DNA of 34,636 nt from CAZYSK01 sp964649415 (GCA_964649415.1 CAZYSK010000062.1:1-34636), one strand, 5' to 3'. Positions 1 to 8,502 are shown, counted from the first letter of the stretch. Made by a program: numbers and translations. Notes: generated from the letters alone by a model not told the origin.

Positions 1-63
1 CGCTCTGTGGTTGTTAAAGTGCACGTAGATACCGAGGGTATTTTATACAAGGAGAAATGCACC

Positions 64-3000
64 GTGAAGACCAAAGTGCTCCCACTCGTGATCGCGCTGC
101 TGCTCCTTTGCCCGGCCGCGGACGCGGCCAACGTCGGCCGCGGACCGTTGCCCCTACAAAGACGCCATTCCGATGGCGCACGGTCGGGCAGACGGTCGGT
201 GGACTGTGCATCCGGATCCATGCCCGCGCTGAACCAAGGAGCCAGGCCAGTACACACCGCCGCTGTGCCCGATCGAGCGAAGGCGCGGACCGCCGCCACC
301 GTCTCAGGCACCATCCGGCACGCCGGCAATCCCGTCGCCGGCGTCGATGTTCACGTGATCTGGGAGGGCGACAGCAGCACGGCGACGACCGGCTCTGGCG
401 GCACCTACAGCGTGGGCGGCGTGCCCACCGGCGGATGGGTGCAGATCTTCGTCCGCCCTCCCGCCGCCGACCGCCTGGCCTTCCGCAACTGGGCCACAGA
501 TGAACTGACCGGAGACCTGAGCAAGGACTTCGATCTGCAGAGTGGATACCGCCTTCAGGGCGAGTTCCGCGAGCCCGGCGGCGCGCTCTACGACGAGGAC
601 TTCTGGCTGAGTGTCCAGCCCGTGACTTACTCGCCGCCCGAGGACGAGTGGATGGGCGTCAGCGTTTTCGGCGGCCAGTTTGACCTGGTCTTGCCGCCCG
701 ATGTGTACAGCCTGGGTGATGGTTTTCGCCCGAGCCCCTACTACGCCCCCCACGTCAAGTTCGACCTGCGCAGCGACGACGCGACGGGCCAGGTGATCAC
801 CCTGCTGGATCAGATGCCGCCGCCCTTCCCCACCACACCGCCCGACGCCAGCCTCATCACCGCCGGCGAGCCCGACGCCGATGGCTATGCCATCGTCAGC
901 GGCGCGGCCGGCGCGGTCGAGCCACTCTCCGCGGTGGCCGTGGTCAACCTGAGCGCGCACACGCCGATGACAACCACCGCCGACGCGAGCGGCGCTTTCA
1001 CCACAACGATCTACGCCCCGCCCGGCTCGTCGCTGCTGGTCAAGTACGATCCAGACGGCGACCGCGTGGCGCAGCTATGGCAGGATGCGTTTGTGGACCC
1101 GTTGGTGGACGGCGACTACATGAACCCGTTGCCAGGCACGATCATGCGCGCCGGCGCGCCCCCGACGGGTGACGGCGCGTCGCAGGCCTTCCAGGACGCG
1201 GGGGCTTTCGTGGGCGGACTGGGAACCGCAGGGGAGCGGGGATGGGCCGGATGGGCCATCTCGGGCACGCTCCAGGTGCCGCCCGACGGGACCGGCCCCG
1301 GCCTGGCCGTCCAGCCGGGCCAGACGGTGACCCTCGCCGCCCGGATGCGCGTCACCGCGCCGGCGCTCAACTGCACGGGGACGCCCACCCCCACCATCTG
1401 GGCACACGTGCATCTCCGCTACCTGTTCGACGAGCACGGCCAGAGCGATCCGTGGGGCATTTGGTTCAACGCCCACCTCTTCACCCCCACCGGCCTGCCC
1501 ATCGAGCACGAGGCGAATGGGGAGGCCGTCGGCGTGATCTCGGCGCAACTCAGCGACCTCACGTGCGTCAGCACCAACGCCTTCACCGGGACGCTGGAGA
1601 CCACCTTCGAGGTGCCCGCCGATCTGCCGGACGGCGTGTACCTGGTGCAGGCCCACCTGGATAATTGGAGTAACCCCGTGCCTCTCGACCCGGACGTGCC
1701 GCTGACCAAGATCTGGTATCACTTCGATCCGGTCGCCACCATGCCGCCCCTCACCGCCGGTTCGCCCGCCACGCCTCACATCCCCTGGACGCTGCTGGGC
1801 GACTATCCGATCAACGGCCATCGGGGCGTGCAGGCCCGCGAGGACGTGGGACACTTCGCCATGCCCACCCGGGTGGTGTTCCCGCCGCACCAGGTCGTCG
1901 TGCCGCGCCTGGACGCGCGCACCGGCCAGCCGATTGAATACCGATTGGAGCCGGGCTCGCACTGGCTTTCGGGCACCGACCGGCGCCAACCATGCCCGCC
2001 GCACATCCCCCTGGACTTTCCCTCGGGCACGCCATCCCCATTCAGAAGGCGCCATTCTGATGGCGCGCTGACCGTGCGGGTGCACAAGCCCGACGGCAGC
2101 ACCGACACGCTGGGGCCGGCCGCGGTCAAGCAGTCCTCCGTACGCACGCCGACCACGCCCGGCGGCAGCCCCATCGACGAAGGCACCGGCCACGTCGGGG
2201 ACCTGTATCACCTGAGCACGATGGACGACGACTTCGCCTACAGCTTCGACCAGTACGGCCCACACACCGTCGTGCTCAGCGGGAGCGTGGACGGCGTCTA
2301 CGGCAACACGTACCCCATCTCCGGCACGTACGACGTGTTCGTCGCGCGCGTGCTGGACCTCGACCCGGCCCAGTTGCCCACCACGCCCTACGAGCAAGGG
2401 GATGCCTTCGCGTCCGGGCTGCACCTCTTCCCGCCGGTGCCCGCCGAGGTGAGCGTGCGCCTGGTGCAGATGCCCAACTCCGACCCCGGCCAGGCAATCA
2501 CGCGCACCGTCACCGGGCAGGCCAACCGCTTCGGCTACTTCCAACCGCCGGCCGGCACGGTCATCACGATGACCGCGCCCGGCGAGTTCCGCGTGGACCT
2601 GACCGCCGTCTACACCGATGCGGACGGCACGCTGTGGATGGGGACCGCAACCTGGGGCAACGTCGTCGAGGGACCCGCCGCCAGGATCGAGGCCCACGGC
2701 CGGCGGGGTATGGACTACAGTGAGGACACGATCGACGACATGCCAGCCTGGTTCAAGGTGTTCGACCTGCCGTCCAACAAGGTGGGCATCGAGAACTACT
2801 ATCCCTACTTCAGCGGCGACATCCACTGGGGCAACGAGGACCGCCAGCCAGGTGACTCGATCCACTCCATCATCACCGTCAAGGACCTGACCGGCGGCAG
2901 CGAAACCATCTACAGCCTGATGCGCGCCAACTACCCCCGGTCGCGCGGCGGCTTCCGATGGCCGCCCAGCGATACCTCGCTGACCGGGTTGGAGAAGCGG

Positions 3001-4200
3001 ATCGGCGTCGGGGAAGCGCCGCTGTTCATCAGCACCGACAACGGCATCGACCCAGGGGTTGAGCCGGAGCGGATCGACCAGTTCGCCTACTGGTACGGCT
3101 CCTCCGAGCGGCCCGACGTGCACGTGCGTGAGATCATCTCCGAGGACAACATGGGCACCGCCTACTGGCGCTTCAACGACACCTACGGCTACCAGATCGG
3201 CGAGGGCGCAGCAGGGGATCTACCGGGCGACCTCAAGTGGGAGTTCGGCGGGGCCGTCTTCCGCACCCTCACGGAGACCAACCCCCTGAACGAGTACGCT
3301 ATCTACAGCTCGCTGTGGGTGCTGCTGCCCGAGGGCTGCGATGCGTACGGCTGCGCGCGGGTGACGCCGCCGTTCCAGGACGCCACCGGCGCCAGCATCA
3401 ACGGAGGGCCGATTGTGACGCTCGACGGAGAGGAGATCGACATGCTCTTCCTGCCCAAGGGCGTGCGCCCGGGCGACGTGCTTGAAGTGGGCAACGTGGT
3501 CGCCTTCTCCGGCCACGTCGGCCCACCGCTGGACAGCCGCGTCAGCGTGACCATCACCTCCCCCACCGGCGCGGTGCAGCACGCGCGCACCTGGCACGCC
3601 AACCGGATCGGCTGGCTCTACGATCCGTCCTTCGACTTCGTCGCCAACGAAGCCGGGCGCTGGACGGTGGATGTCCAGGTTGTCCACGATCGGCCCTACG
3701 TGGGCAACGGCGCAACCCCCACCAGCCACAACACCGGCACGGTGCTGGGCACCGGCGGGCGGTACGAGTTCTACGTCGTGTCGCCTGCCGCTCCCCGCCT
3801 GAACGTGAGCGCACCGCAGCCCGGTTTCATCACCTGGGCTACCGGCGAGGTCGAGCCGATCCACATCCGAGGATACGCCCCGGCCGGAACGAGCACCGTG
3901 CAATACACCATCCACGACAAGGGCGTCGTCATGGGGCAAGACAGCGTCGCGCCCGACGCCAGCGGCGCCTTCACAGTCACCTACGACGCCCGGGCGCTCA
4001 ACGCCCGGTTTCCCTTCGTCAGCCTGACGGCCCACGAGGGGATGTGGGAGGGCCTGGCCGACGAGGTGGCGATCAACCTGCTGAGCACGGGGAGCGGCGG
4101 GCCGCGGGCCAACACCGTCACGCTGATCGGCGAGGAGGCATTCGTCGGCAGCGGCGGGACCTTCACGGTCTATCTGCCGACGCTCTTGAAGGACGGCTAG
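64..4200 (+). CDS. Large secreted multi-domain beta-rich protein, function unknown
   Basis: The chosen start is GTG at 64, with AAGGAG at 49-54 at good spacing; translation from it gives a classic signal peptide (MKTK, a Leu-rich core, then an ADA-type cleavage site). An upstream in-frame GTG at 7 would only add charged residues. The mature protein of about 1,350 residues is Gly/Pro/Asp-rich with no membrane segment. Residues near 80-150 look like a carboxypeptidase-regulatory-like (beta-sandwich) domain (TVSGTIRHAGNPVAGVDVHV), and similar beta-sandwich or bacterial Ig-like stretches recur to the end. Two copies of a palindromic repeat are read in frame as QRRHSDGA and RRRHSDGA. The C-terminus is FTVYLPTLLKDG, resembling the next gene's tail. 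The cytochrome gene follows after 183 bp, so the two may serve one extracellular function (inference). No catalytic motif was recognised. Confidence 0.85.
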   Translation: MKTKVLPLVIALLLLCPAADAANVGRGPLPLQRRHSDGARSGRRSVDCASGSMPALNQGARPVHTAAVPDRAKARTAATVSGTIRHAGNPVAGVDVHVIWEGDSSTATTGSGGTYSVGGVPTGGWVQIFVRPPAADRLAFRNWATDELTGDLSKDFDLQSGYRLQGEFREPGGALYDEDFWLSVQPVTYSPPEDEWMGVSVFGGQFDLVLPPDVYSLGDGFRPSPYYAPHVKFDLRSDDATGQVITLLDQMPPPFPTTPPDASLITAGEPDADGYAIVSGAAGAVEPLSAVAVVNLSAHTPMTTTADASGAFTTTIYAPPGSSLLVKYDPDGDRVAQLWQDAFVDPLVDGDYMNPLPGTIMRAGAPPTGDGASQAFQDAGAFVGGLGTAGERGWAGWAISGTLQVPPDGTGPGLAVQPGQTVTLAARMRVTAPALNCTGTPTPTIWAHVHLRYLFDEHGQSDPWGIWFNAHLFTPTGLPIEHEANGEAVGVISAQLSDLTCVSTNAFTGTLETTFEVPADLPDGVYLVQAHLDNWSNPVPLDPDVPLTKIWYHFDPVATMPPLTAGSPATPHIPWTLLGDYPINGHRGVQAREDVGHFAMPTRVVFPPHQVVVPRLDARTGQPIEYRLEPGSHWLSGTDRRQPCPPHIPLDFPSGTPSPFRRRHSDGALTVRVHKPDGSTDTLGPAAVKQSSVRTPTTPGGSPIDEGTGHVGDLYHLSTMDDDFAYSFDQYGPHTVVLSGSVDGVYGNTYPISGTYDVFVARVLDLDPAQLPTTPYEQGDAFASGLHLFPPVPAEVSVRLVQMPNSDPGQAITRTVTGQANRFGYFQPPAGTVITMTAPGEFRVDLTAVYTDADGTLWMGTATWGNVVEGPAARIEAHGRRGMDYSEDTIDDMPAWFKVFDLPSNKVGIENYYPYFSGDIHWGNEDRQPGDSIHSIITVKDLTGGSETIYSLMRANYPRSRGGFRWPPSDTSLTGLEKRIGVGEAPLFISTDNGIDPGVEPERIDQFAYWYGSSERPDVHVREIISEDNMGTAYWRFNDTYGYQIGEGAAGDLPGDLKWEFGGAVFRTLTETNPLNEYAIYSSLWVLLPEGCDAYGCARVTPPFQDATGASINGGPIVTLDGEEIDMLFLPKGVRPGDVLEVGNVVAFSGHVGPPLDSRVSVTITSPTGAVQHARTWHANRIGWLYDPSFDFVANEAGRWTVDVQVVHDRPYVGNGATPTSHNTGTVLGTGGRYEFYVVSPAAPRLNVSAPQPGFITWATGEVEPIHIRGYAPAGTSTVQYTIHDKGVVMGQDSVAPDASGAFTVTYDARALNARFPFVSLTAHEGMWEGLADEVAINLLSTGSGGPRANTVTLIGEEAFVGSGGTFTVYLPTLLKDG
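147..190. repeat. Palindromic repeat copy 1, inside a CDS
   Basis: The core GACGCCATTCCGATGGCGCA lies at 161-180. The preceding CGCGGACCGTTGCCCC and the following GATGGCGCACGGTCGGGC recur almost unchanged at 8860-8875 and 8943-8960, so this is a composite mobile-looking repeat. It is read in frame as LQRRHSDGA just after the signal peptide. Confidence 0.8.
2046..2066. repeat. Palindromic repeat copy 2, inside a CDS
   Basis: GGCGCCATTCTGATGGCGC at 2048-2066 is preceded by CAGAA. It is read in frame as RRRHSDGA inside the large secreted protein, in the same frame as copy 1. Confidence 0.8.
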
Positions 4201-4219
4201 ATCGGATCGAAACTTCACT

Positions 4220-4348
4220 GTTCGTAGTAAGGCACGTAGGTCCGCCGGAGTGCCGTCTTGTTCGTAGTAAGGGCGGACACTGACCCAGACGCACGATCAA
4301 CGTCCGCAAAGTCCGCTGCGTCCAGCGTAGGTTCGCCGGAGTGCCGTC
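4220..4348. repeat. Two copies of a GTTCGTAGTAAGG...GCCGGAGTGCCGTC repeat
   Basis: The 183-bp spacer between the first two genes is mostly repeat. GTTCGTAGTAAGG occurs at 4220-4232 and 4260-4272, and CGCCGGAGTGCCGTC closes each copy near 4257 and 4348. The second copy is longer because of an inner GTCCGC-rich segment. A third, diverged copy lies in frame in the cytochrome gene at 5893-5945. No clear promoter is visible in this spacer. Confidence 0.75.
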
Positions 4349-4383
4349 ATATCCGTTGGTCGGTGGAAGACAATAGGGAACTG

Positions 4384-6156
4384 ATGATGCGACGGACAAG
4401 CTTATGGCTATCCCTGGCGGCAGGTCTCTTCCTGGCACTCCTGACCGCGTGGCAGCTACGTGCCCTGGCGCAGCCGGCGGGCGTGGTCGAAGGTACAGTC
4501 GTGGACGCCGACGGCCCCGTCGCCGGGGCCGTGGTGCGCCAGCAGACCACCCCCAACAGCACGCACAGCGCCACGGATGGCTCCTTTCACCTCGCGGGGC
4601 TGCCGGAGGGGATCACGGTCACCGTGACGGCCTGGGCCGAGGGCTACTGGCCCTCCGGCGTGGCACTCGTGCCCAGCCAGTCCGGGGTGACGCTGACGCT
4701 GCTGCACCACCCCGCCGGGGACAACGTCGACTATCCCTGGCTCACCTCCATGCCCGAGCCGGACAAGCCCATCGGCTGCGGGCACTGCATGGTGGCCTAC
4801 CCTCAGTGGGTGGACAACGCCCACGCGGGGTCGGCCACCAACCTGCGTTTCCTGTCGCTGTACAACGGCACAGACGTCAGTGGCACGCTCCACCTGGGCG
4901 GCGGGTACAAGGACGATTTCCCCGGCACGGCCGGCAACTGCGCCACCTGCCACGCCCCCGGAGAGGCAGCCCACCAGCCTTTCACGGCCGACATGAACGC
5001 ACTCACCGACGTCGAGGCCGAGGGCGTCTTCTGCGATTTCTGCCACAAGGTGTCTGATATATACCTGAACCCCGCCACCGGCCTGCCCTATCCCAACATG
5101 CCGGGTGTACAGTCCATGCAGTTGAACCGCCCGCCGACGGACACGCACATGTTCTACGGTCCCTTCGACGACGTCACCCGGCGAGTGAGCTACCTCGAAC
5201 TGGAGAAGGAAAGTGAGTTCTGCGCGCCCTGCCACCAGTTCAGCTTCTGGGGCACGCCGATCTACGAGTCCTTCGACGAGTGGCTGCAGAGCCCGTATCC
5301 AGATCAAGGCATCGAGTGCCAGACCTGCCACATGGCGCCCACCGGAGTGGACTATTTCGTCTTCCCGGAGAAGGGGGGACTGATCCGCGACCCGGACACC
5401 ATCGCCTCGCACCTCCAGCCCGGCGCGTCCGACGTCGAGTTGCTGCAGAACACGGTGAGCATGACGCTTTCGGTGGAGCAAGTCGCGGGCCACGTGCGGG
5501 CGACAGTCGTCATCACCAACAGCGGCGCGGGCCATCACGTGCCCACCGACTTCCCCGGCCGCCATTTGATCCTGACGGTCTCGGCCACAGACGGACAGGG
5601 CCGGCCACTGCCCTTCCTCAGCGGACCCACGGTACCCGACTGGGGCGGCGCGCCGGCCGGCGCGCCGGGCAAGGCCTTTGCCAAGGTGTTGCAGGATGCG
5701 GTGACGGGTGAGTCGCCGGTGGTGAGCTACTGGAAGCAGGCTTTCATCGTCAGCGACAATCGCATCCCAGCCTTGGGGAGCGCTACCTCAGTCTACACCT
5801 TCACCGCACCATCATTGCTACAAAGGCGCCATTTCGATGGCGCGCCATCATTGCCGCAAAGGCGCCATTCCGATGGCGCGCCATCCCACCTCGTTCGTAG
5901 TGAGGCCCGGACGTCCGCGTCCGCCAGGTCTGCCGGAGTGCCGTTGCAAAGGCGCCATTCTGACGGCGCACCCGTCGAGGGCGGCCAGGCGACGGTCTCC
6001 GCCGAGTTGCGCTTCCGGCGTGTGTTTCAGGCCGTGGCGGACACCCGAGGCTGGGACAAGCCAGACATAGTGATGGCAAAGGCGCAAGCCACGCTCGCGA
6101 CTCACCCACAGCGGAACGTATACCTCCCGTTCGTGCTAAGGACCCCGCTCTTCTAG
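4384..6156 (+). CDS. Secreted multiheme c-type cytochrome with N-terminal carboxypeptidase-regulatory-like domain
   Basis: The start is ATG 4384 (or 4387), giving 590 residues with a signal peptide or anchor (MMRRTSLWLSLAAGLFLALL). Residues about 30-100 form a carboxypeptidase-regulatory-like beta domain (VVEGTVVDADGPVAGAVV). Four CxxCH heme-binding motifs follow: CATCH 186, CDFCH 217, CAPCH 280 and CQTCH 312. CGHCM at 132 looks like a site that lost its distal His. Residues about 350-460 are a beta-rich domain with GAGHHVPTDFPG. Multiheme cytochromes of this kind act outside the membrane in electron transfer; the partner is unknown. Residues about 477-530 consist almost wholly of repeat-derived peptide (three QRRHSDGA-type units plus another repeat). 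The C-terminus is NVYLPFVLRTPLF. The SD is weak (AGGGAA at 4375-4380). Identity as a c-type cytochrome is firm; the substrate is unknown. Confidence 0.88.
   Translation: MMRRTSLWLSLAAGLFLALLTAWQLRALAQPAGVVEGTVVDADGPVAGAVVRQQTTPNSTHSATDGSFHLAGLPEGITVTVTAWAEGYWPSGVALVPSQSGVTLTLLHHPAGDNVDYPWLTSMPEPDKPIGCGHCMVAYPQWVDNAHAGSATNLRFLSLYNGTDVSGTLHLGGGYKDDFPGTAGNCATCHAPGEAAHQPFTADMNALTDVEAEGVFCDFCHKVSDIYLNPATGLPYPNMPGVQSMQLNRPPTDTHMFYGPFDDVTRRVSYLELEKESEFCAPCHQFSFWGTPIYESFDEWLQSPYPDQGIECQTCHMAPTGVDYFVFPEKGGLIRDPDTIASHLQPGASDVELLQNTVSMTLSVEQVAGHVRATVVITNSGAGHHVPTDFPGRHLILTVSATDGQGRPLPFLSGPTVPDWGGAPAGAPGKAFAKVLQDAVTGESPVVSYWKQAFIVSDNRIPALGSATSVYTFTAPSLLQRRHFDGAPSLPQRRHSDGAPSHLVRSEARTSASARSAGVPLQRRHSDGAPVEGGQATVSAELRFRRVFQAVADTRGWDKPDIVMAKAQATLATHPQRNVYLPFVLRTPLF
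5815..5969. repeat. Cluster of three palindromic repeats plus one GTTCGTAGT repeat, read through in frame
   Basis: GGCGCCATT[T/C]CGATGGCGC cores lie at 5825-5843 and 5861-5879, as a 36-bp tandem duplication (12 residues, PSLLQRRHFDGA then PSLPQRRHSDGA). A third core lies at 5951-5969, and between them at 5893-5945 is a copy of the GTTCGTAGT...GCCGGAGTGCCGT repeat. All of it is open in the cytochrome frame. Confidence 0.85.
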
Positions 6157-6198
6157 AAAACCCGGCCTGGCGAGACCCGCGAGAGCTGAGCGCGCGGC

Positions 6199-6227
6199 TT
6201 TACCTAGCGGGGAAAATGGTGTAGAAT
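6199..6227 (+). promoter_or_regulatory. Sigma-70-type promoter for the moa operon
   Basis: TTTACC (6199-6204), a 17-base spacer, then TAGAAT (6222-6227). It lies just upstream of the predicted riboswitch and 43 bp past the cytochrome stop. Confidence 0.65.
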
Positions 6228-6257
6228 AGCCACAATCGGCTACAACTGAATAGGATC

Positions 6258-6376
6258 TGCCTTCTCCGACCCCCCTTACCCTAAGTCGGCCACTGGGGGA
6301 GGTGGGCGATAGGGTATGCCTGGAAACGGTCATGCCTCCCGTGTTTGGAAAGGAGAACGGGTGACAGGGTTCAACA
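6258..6376 (+). promoter_or_regulatory. Probable Moco (molybdenum cofactor) riboswitch
   Basis: The leader of moaA holds elements I associate with the Moco RNA motif: CTCCGAC, CCCTAAG (a likely tetraloop receptor strand), GGCCACTGGG, the GAAA-capped hairpin CCTGGAAACGG at 6319-6329, and a hairpin starting ATGCCTCCCG with GGAGAACGGG on its other side (6332-6361). Known Moco RNAs sit upstream of moaA operons and contain a GNRA tetraloop with its receptor. A strong terminator follows directly, which suggests control by transcription attenuation. A cobalamin riboswitch shares the GCCACTG word but fits the context less well. The assignment is from memory of the motif, not from a model search. Confidence 0.75.
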
Positions 6377-6380
6377 GGCT

Positions 6381-6416
6381 GGCGTCCACCGCGCGATCGC
6401 GGGGATGCCGGTTTTT
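6381..6416 (+). terminator. Intrinsic terminator in the moaA leader (riboswitch expression platform)
   Basis: A 5' arm at 6381-6393 pairs with a 3' arm at 6398-6409 across the loop CGAT, about 12 pairs with one bulged A and one G-T. GGTTTTT follows at 6410-6416. It lies between the riboswitch and moaA, so it probably decides read-through. Confidence 0.75.
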
Positions 6417-6434
6417 GCTCATGATAAGGGAATC

Positions 6435-6483
6435 GGATCTTGGATTTGGACGTTCGGATGTGGAACTTGGGATTTGACTTGAA
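6435..6483 (+). repeat. Seven 7-base repeat units directly before the moaA start codon
   Basis: Units such as GGATCTT, GGATTTG, GGATGTG, GAACTTG and GGATTTG run from 6435 to the base before the ATG. They displace any recognisable Shine-Dalgarno site. Confidence 0.7.
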
Positions 6484-7479
6484 ATGGCTCACCTAGACGC
6501 GTATAATCGACCGATTAGCTACTTACGTATATCCGTGACTGACCGATGTAACCTGCGCTGCGTATACTGTATGCCGCCAGACGGCGTGCGCTGGCGCTCC
6601 CACGAGGAGATCCTGCGCTACGAGGAGATCGAGACGATCGTGCGGGCAGCCGCCAAGCTGGACATCAGCAAGGTGCGGCTGACGGGTGGTGAGCCGCTGG
6701 TCCGGCTGGGAATCGCCGACCTGGTGCGCGGGATCGCGCGTATTCCCGGCATCGACGACCTGGCGATGACGACCAACGGCATCCTGCTGCCCCGTTACGC
6801 CGCGGCCCTGGCCGAGGCAGGACTCCACCGGGTCAACATCAGCCTGGACACGCTCCGCCCGGAGCGCTTCAAACGCATCACCCGCCTCGGCCGGTTGGAG
6901 GACGTGCTGGCCGGGATCGAGTCGGCCCGCGAGGCAGGCCTGGAACCGATCAAGATCAACACCGTCGTCATCCGGGGGATGAACGACGACGAGGTGGTAG
7001 ACCTGGCACGGAAGACGATGGAGGCCGGGTGGAACCTGCGCTTCATCGAGTTGATGCCGGTGGGGAACGGCGTGTTGGCGCGCGGTGGGTGGCGCGAGCG
7101 GGTCGTGACGGCACGGGAGATCCGGGGGAAAGTCGAGGCCGCGCTGGGAGAACTGGTACCGGCCAAAATGAGCGTGGGCGACGGGCCAGCGCGCTACTAC
7201 CGGCTGCCCGGAGCCAAGGGCACGCTCGGTTTCATCACTGCCATCAGCGAGCACTTCTGCTACCGCTGCAACAGGCTGCGACTCACCGCCGACGGCCAAC
7301 TGCGCCCCTGCCTGCTCTCCGATGAAGAGATTGACCTGCGCACGGCGTTGCGCGCCGGCGCCGGCGTCGATGAGATGGTGGCGCTACTCCTGCAAGGTAT
7401 CGAGCGCAAGCCGAAGCGCCACCACCTGGACGAGTGCCAGCAGCCGGAGAACCGCGTGATGTCGGAGATCGGGGGATAA
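6484..7479 (+). CDS. moaA: GTP 3',8-cyclase MoaA
   Basis: This radical-SAM enzyme makes the first step of molybdopterin synthesis, GTP to 3',8-cyclo-GTP. It has 331 residues, typical for the family. The radical-SAM cluster motif is C22xxxC26xxC29 (DRCNLRCVYCM), followed by TGGEP at about 71. The second, GTP-binding cluster has C259, C262 and C276, and the protein ends in the conserved double glycine (SEIGG). The ATG at 6484 has no visible SD because a 7-base repeat array abuts it. It is the first gene of a moaA - C_GCAxxG_C_C - moaC - moaD run, with a probable Moco riboswitch and terminator upstream, so feedback control by the cofactor is likely. Confidence 0.97.
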   Translation: MAHLDAYNRPISYLRISVTDRCNLRCVYCMPPDGVRWRSHEEILRYEEIETIVRAAAKLDISKVRLTGGEPLVRLGIADLVRGIARIPGIDDLAMTTNGILLPRYAAALAEAGLHRVNISLDTLRPERFKRITRLGRLEDVLAGIESAREAGLEPIKINTVVIRGMNDDEVVDLARKTMEAGWNLRFIELMPVGNGVLARGGWRERVVTAREIRGKVEAALGELVPAKMSVGDGPARYYRLPGAKGTLGFITAISEHFCYRCNRLRLTADGQLRPCLLSDEEIDLRTALRAGAGVDEMVALLLQGIERKPKRHHLDECQQPENRVMSEIGG

Positions 7480-7488
7480 GAAAGCATC

Positions 7489-7926
7489 ATGGATACACAG
7501 ACCCTCGTACAGGAACGGGTGCACACGTATTACTGGCGCGACGACATCAACTGCGCCACCACGACGCTAGAGATCCTGGCGGAGAAGTTCGGCATCGGTC
7601 TGTGCGATCAGGTGATGGACTCGGCGCTGGGCATGCACGGGGCCGGGGGGTACGGGGCGCAGTGCGGGCTGGTGGAGGGGGCGCTTATGTTCGTGGGCAT
7701 CATCGGGCGCGCGCGTGGCCTCTCAGATGAGGTTGTCGTGGACGCGTGCCAGGACTACGCCCGGCAGTTCGAGGCGCGTTTCGGGAGCCTGCTGTGCAGG
7801 GTCCTGCGCCCCGAAGGTTTCAGCCCGGACAACCCGCCGCACCTGTGCGAGGGCCTGAGCTGCGAGGCCATCGAATTCGATGTGGAGTTCGTGTCCGCGC
7901 TCTTGGATGAGGCAGCGCCCGCCTAG
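7489..7926 (+). CDS. C_GCAxxG_C_C family protein (putative redox protein)
   Basis: A 145-residue soluble protein starting 9 bases after moaA. It matches the C_GCAxxG_C_C family in its Cys layout: NC22A near the N-terminus, the glycine-rich GAGGYGAQC59GLVEGALM segment, FGSLLC103 and PHLC120EGLSC125 near the end. The usual GCAxxG word is altered here to GAQCGLVEG. Members are thought to be redox or metal-binding proteins, but no reaction is established that I can name. Sitting inside the moa operon under the same leader suggests a link with molybdenum cofactor or molybdoenzymes (inference from context). Confidence 0.8.
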   Translation: MDTQTLVQERVHTYYWRDDINCATTTLEILAEKFGIGLCDQVMDSALGMHGAGGYGAQCGLVEGALMFVGIIGRARGLSDEVVVDACQDYARQFEARFGSLLCRVLRPEGFSPDNPPHLCEGLSCEAIEFDVEFVSALLDEAAPA

Positions 7927-7977
7927 CGCATCTTGCAGCGTGATGCCGTGACCGACGGTTGGAGATTGGAGGGAACT

Positions 7978-8451
<474 letters not shown>

Positions 8452-8499
8452 GTAGATCGGCAAATCTGCAAGTCTGCAAATCAGTAAATCGGCAAATCA
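8452..8499. repeat. Six 8-base repeat units between moaC and moaD
   Basis: GTAGATCG, GCAAATCT, GCAAGTCT, GCAAATCA, GTAAATCG and GCAAATCA lie head to tail and fill the whole spacer up to the moaD start. A related 8-base array is at 17880-17951. Confidence 0.8.
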
Positions 8500-8502
8500 G
8501 AG

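Noticed and set aside
1075..3123. 682-codon open frame on the minus strand inside the first gene
   Set aside because: Its translation is low-complexity, rich in Gly, Val, Arg and His with no family pattern; it mirrors a well-supported exported protein and results from high GC at third positions.
4456..5565. 369-codon minus-strand frame inside the cytochrome gene
   Set aside because: Shadow of the cytochrome; no domain, ribosome site or promoter supports it.
6258..6376. Cobalamin riboswitch
   Set aside because: GCCACTG is shared, but the other cobalamin landmarks were not seen, and the moaA context, GAAA hairpin and receptor-like strand fit Moco better.
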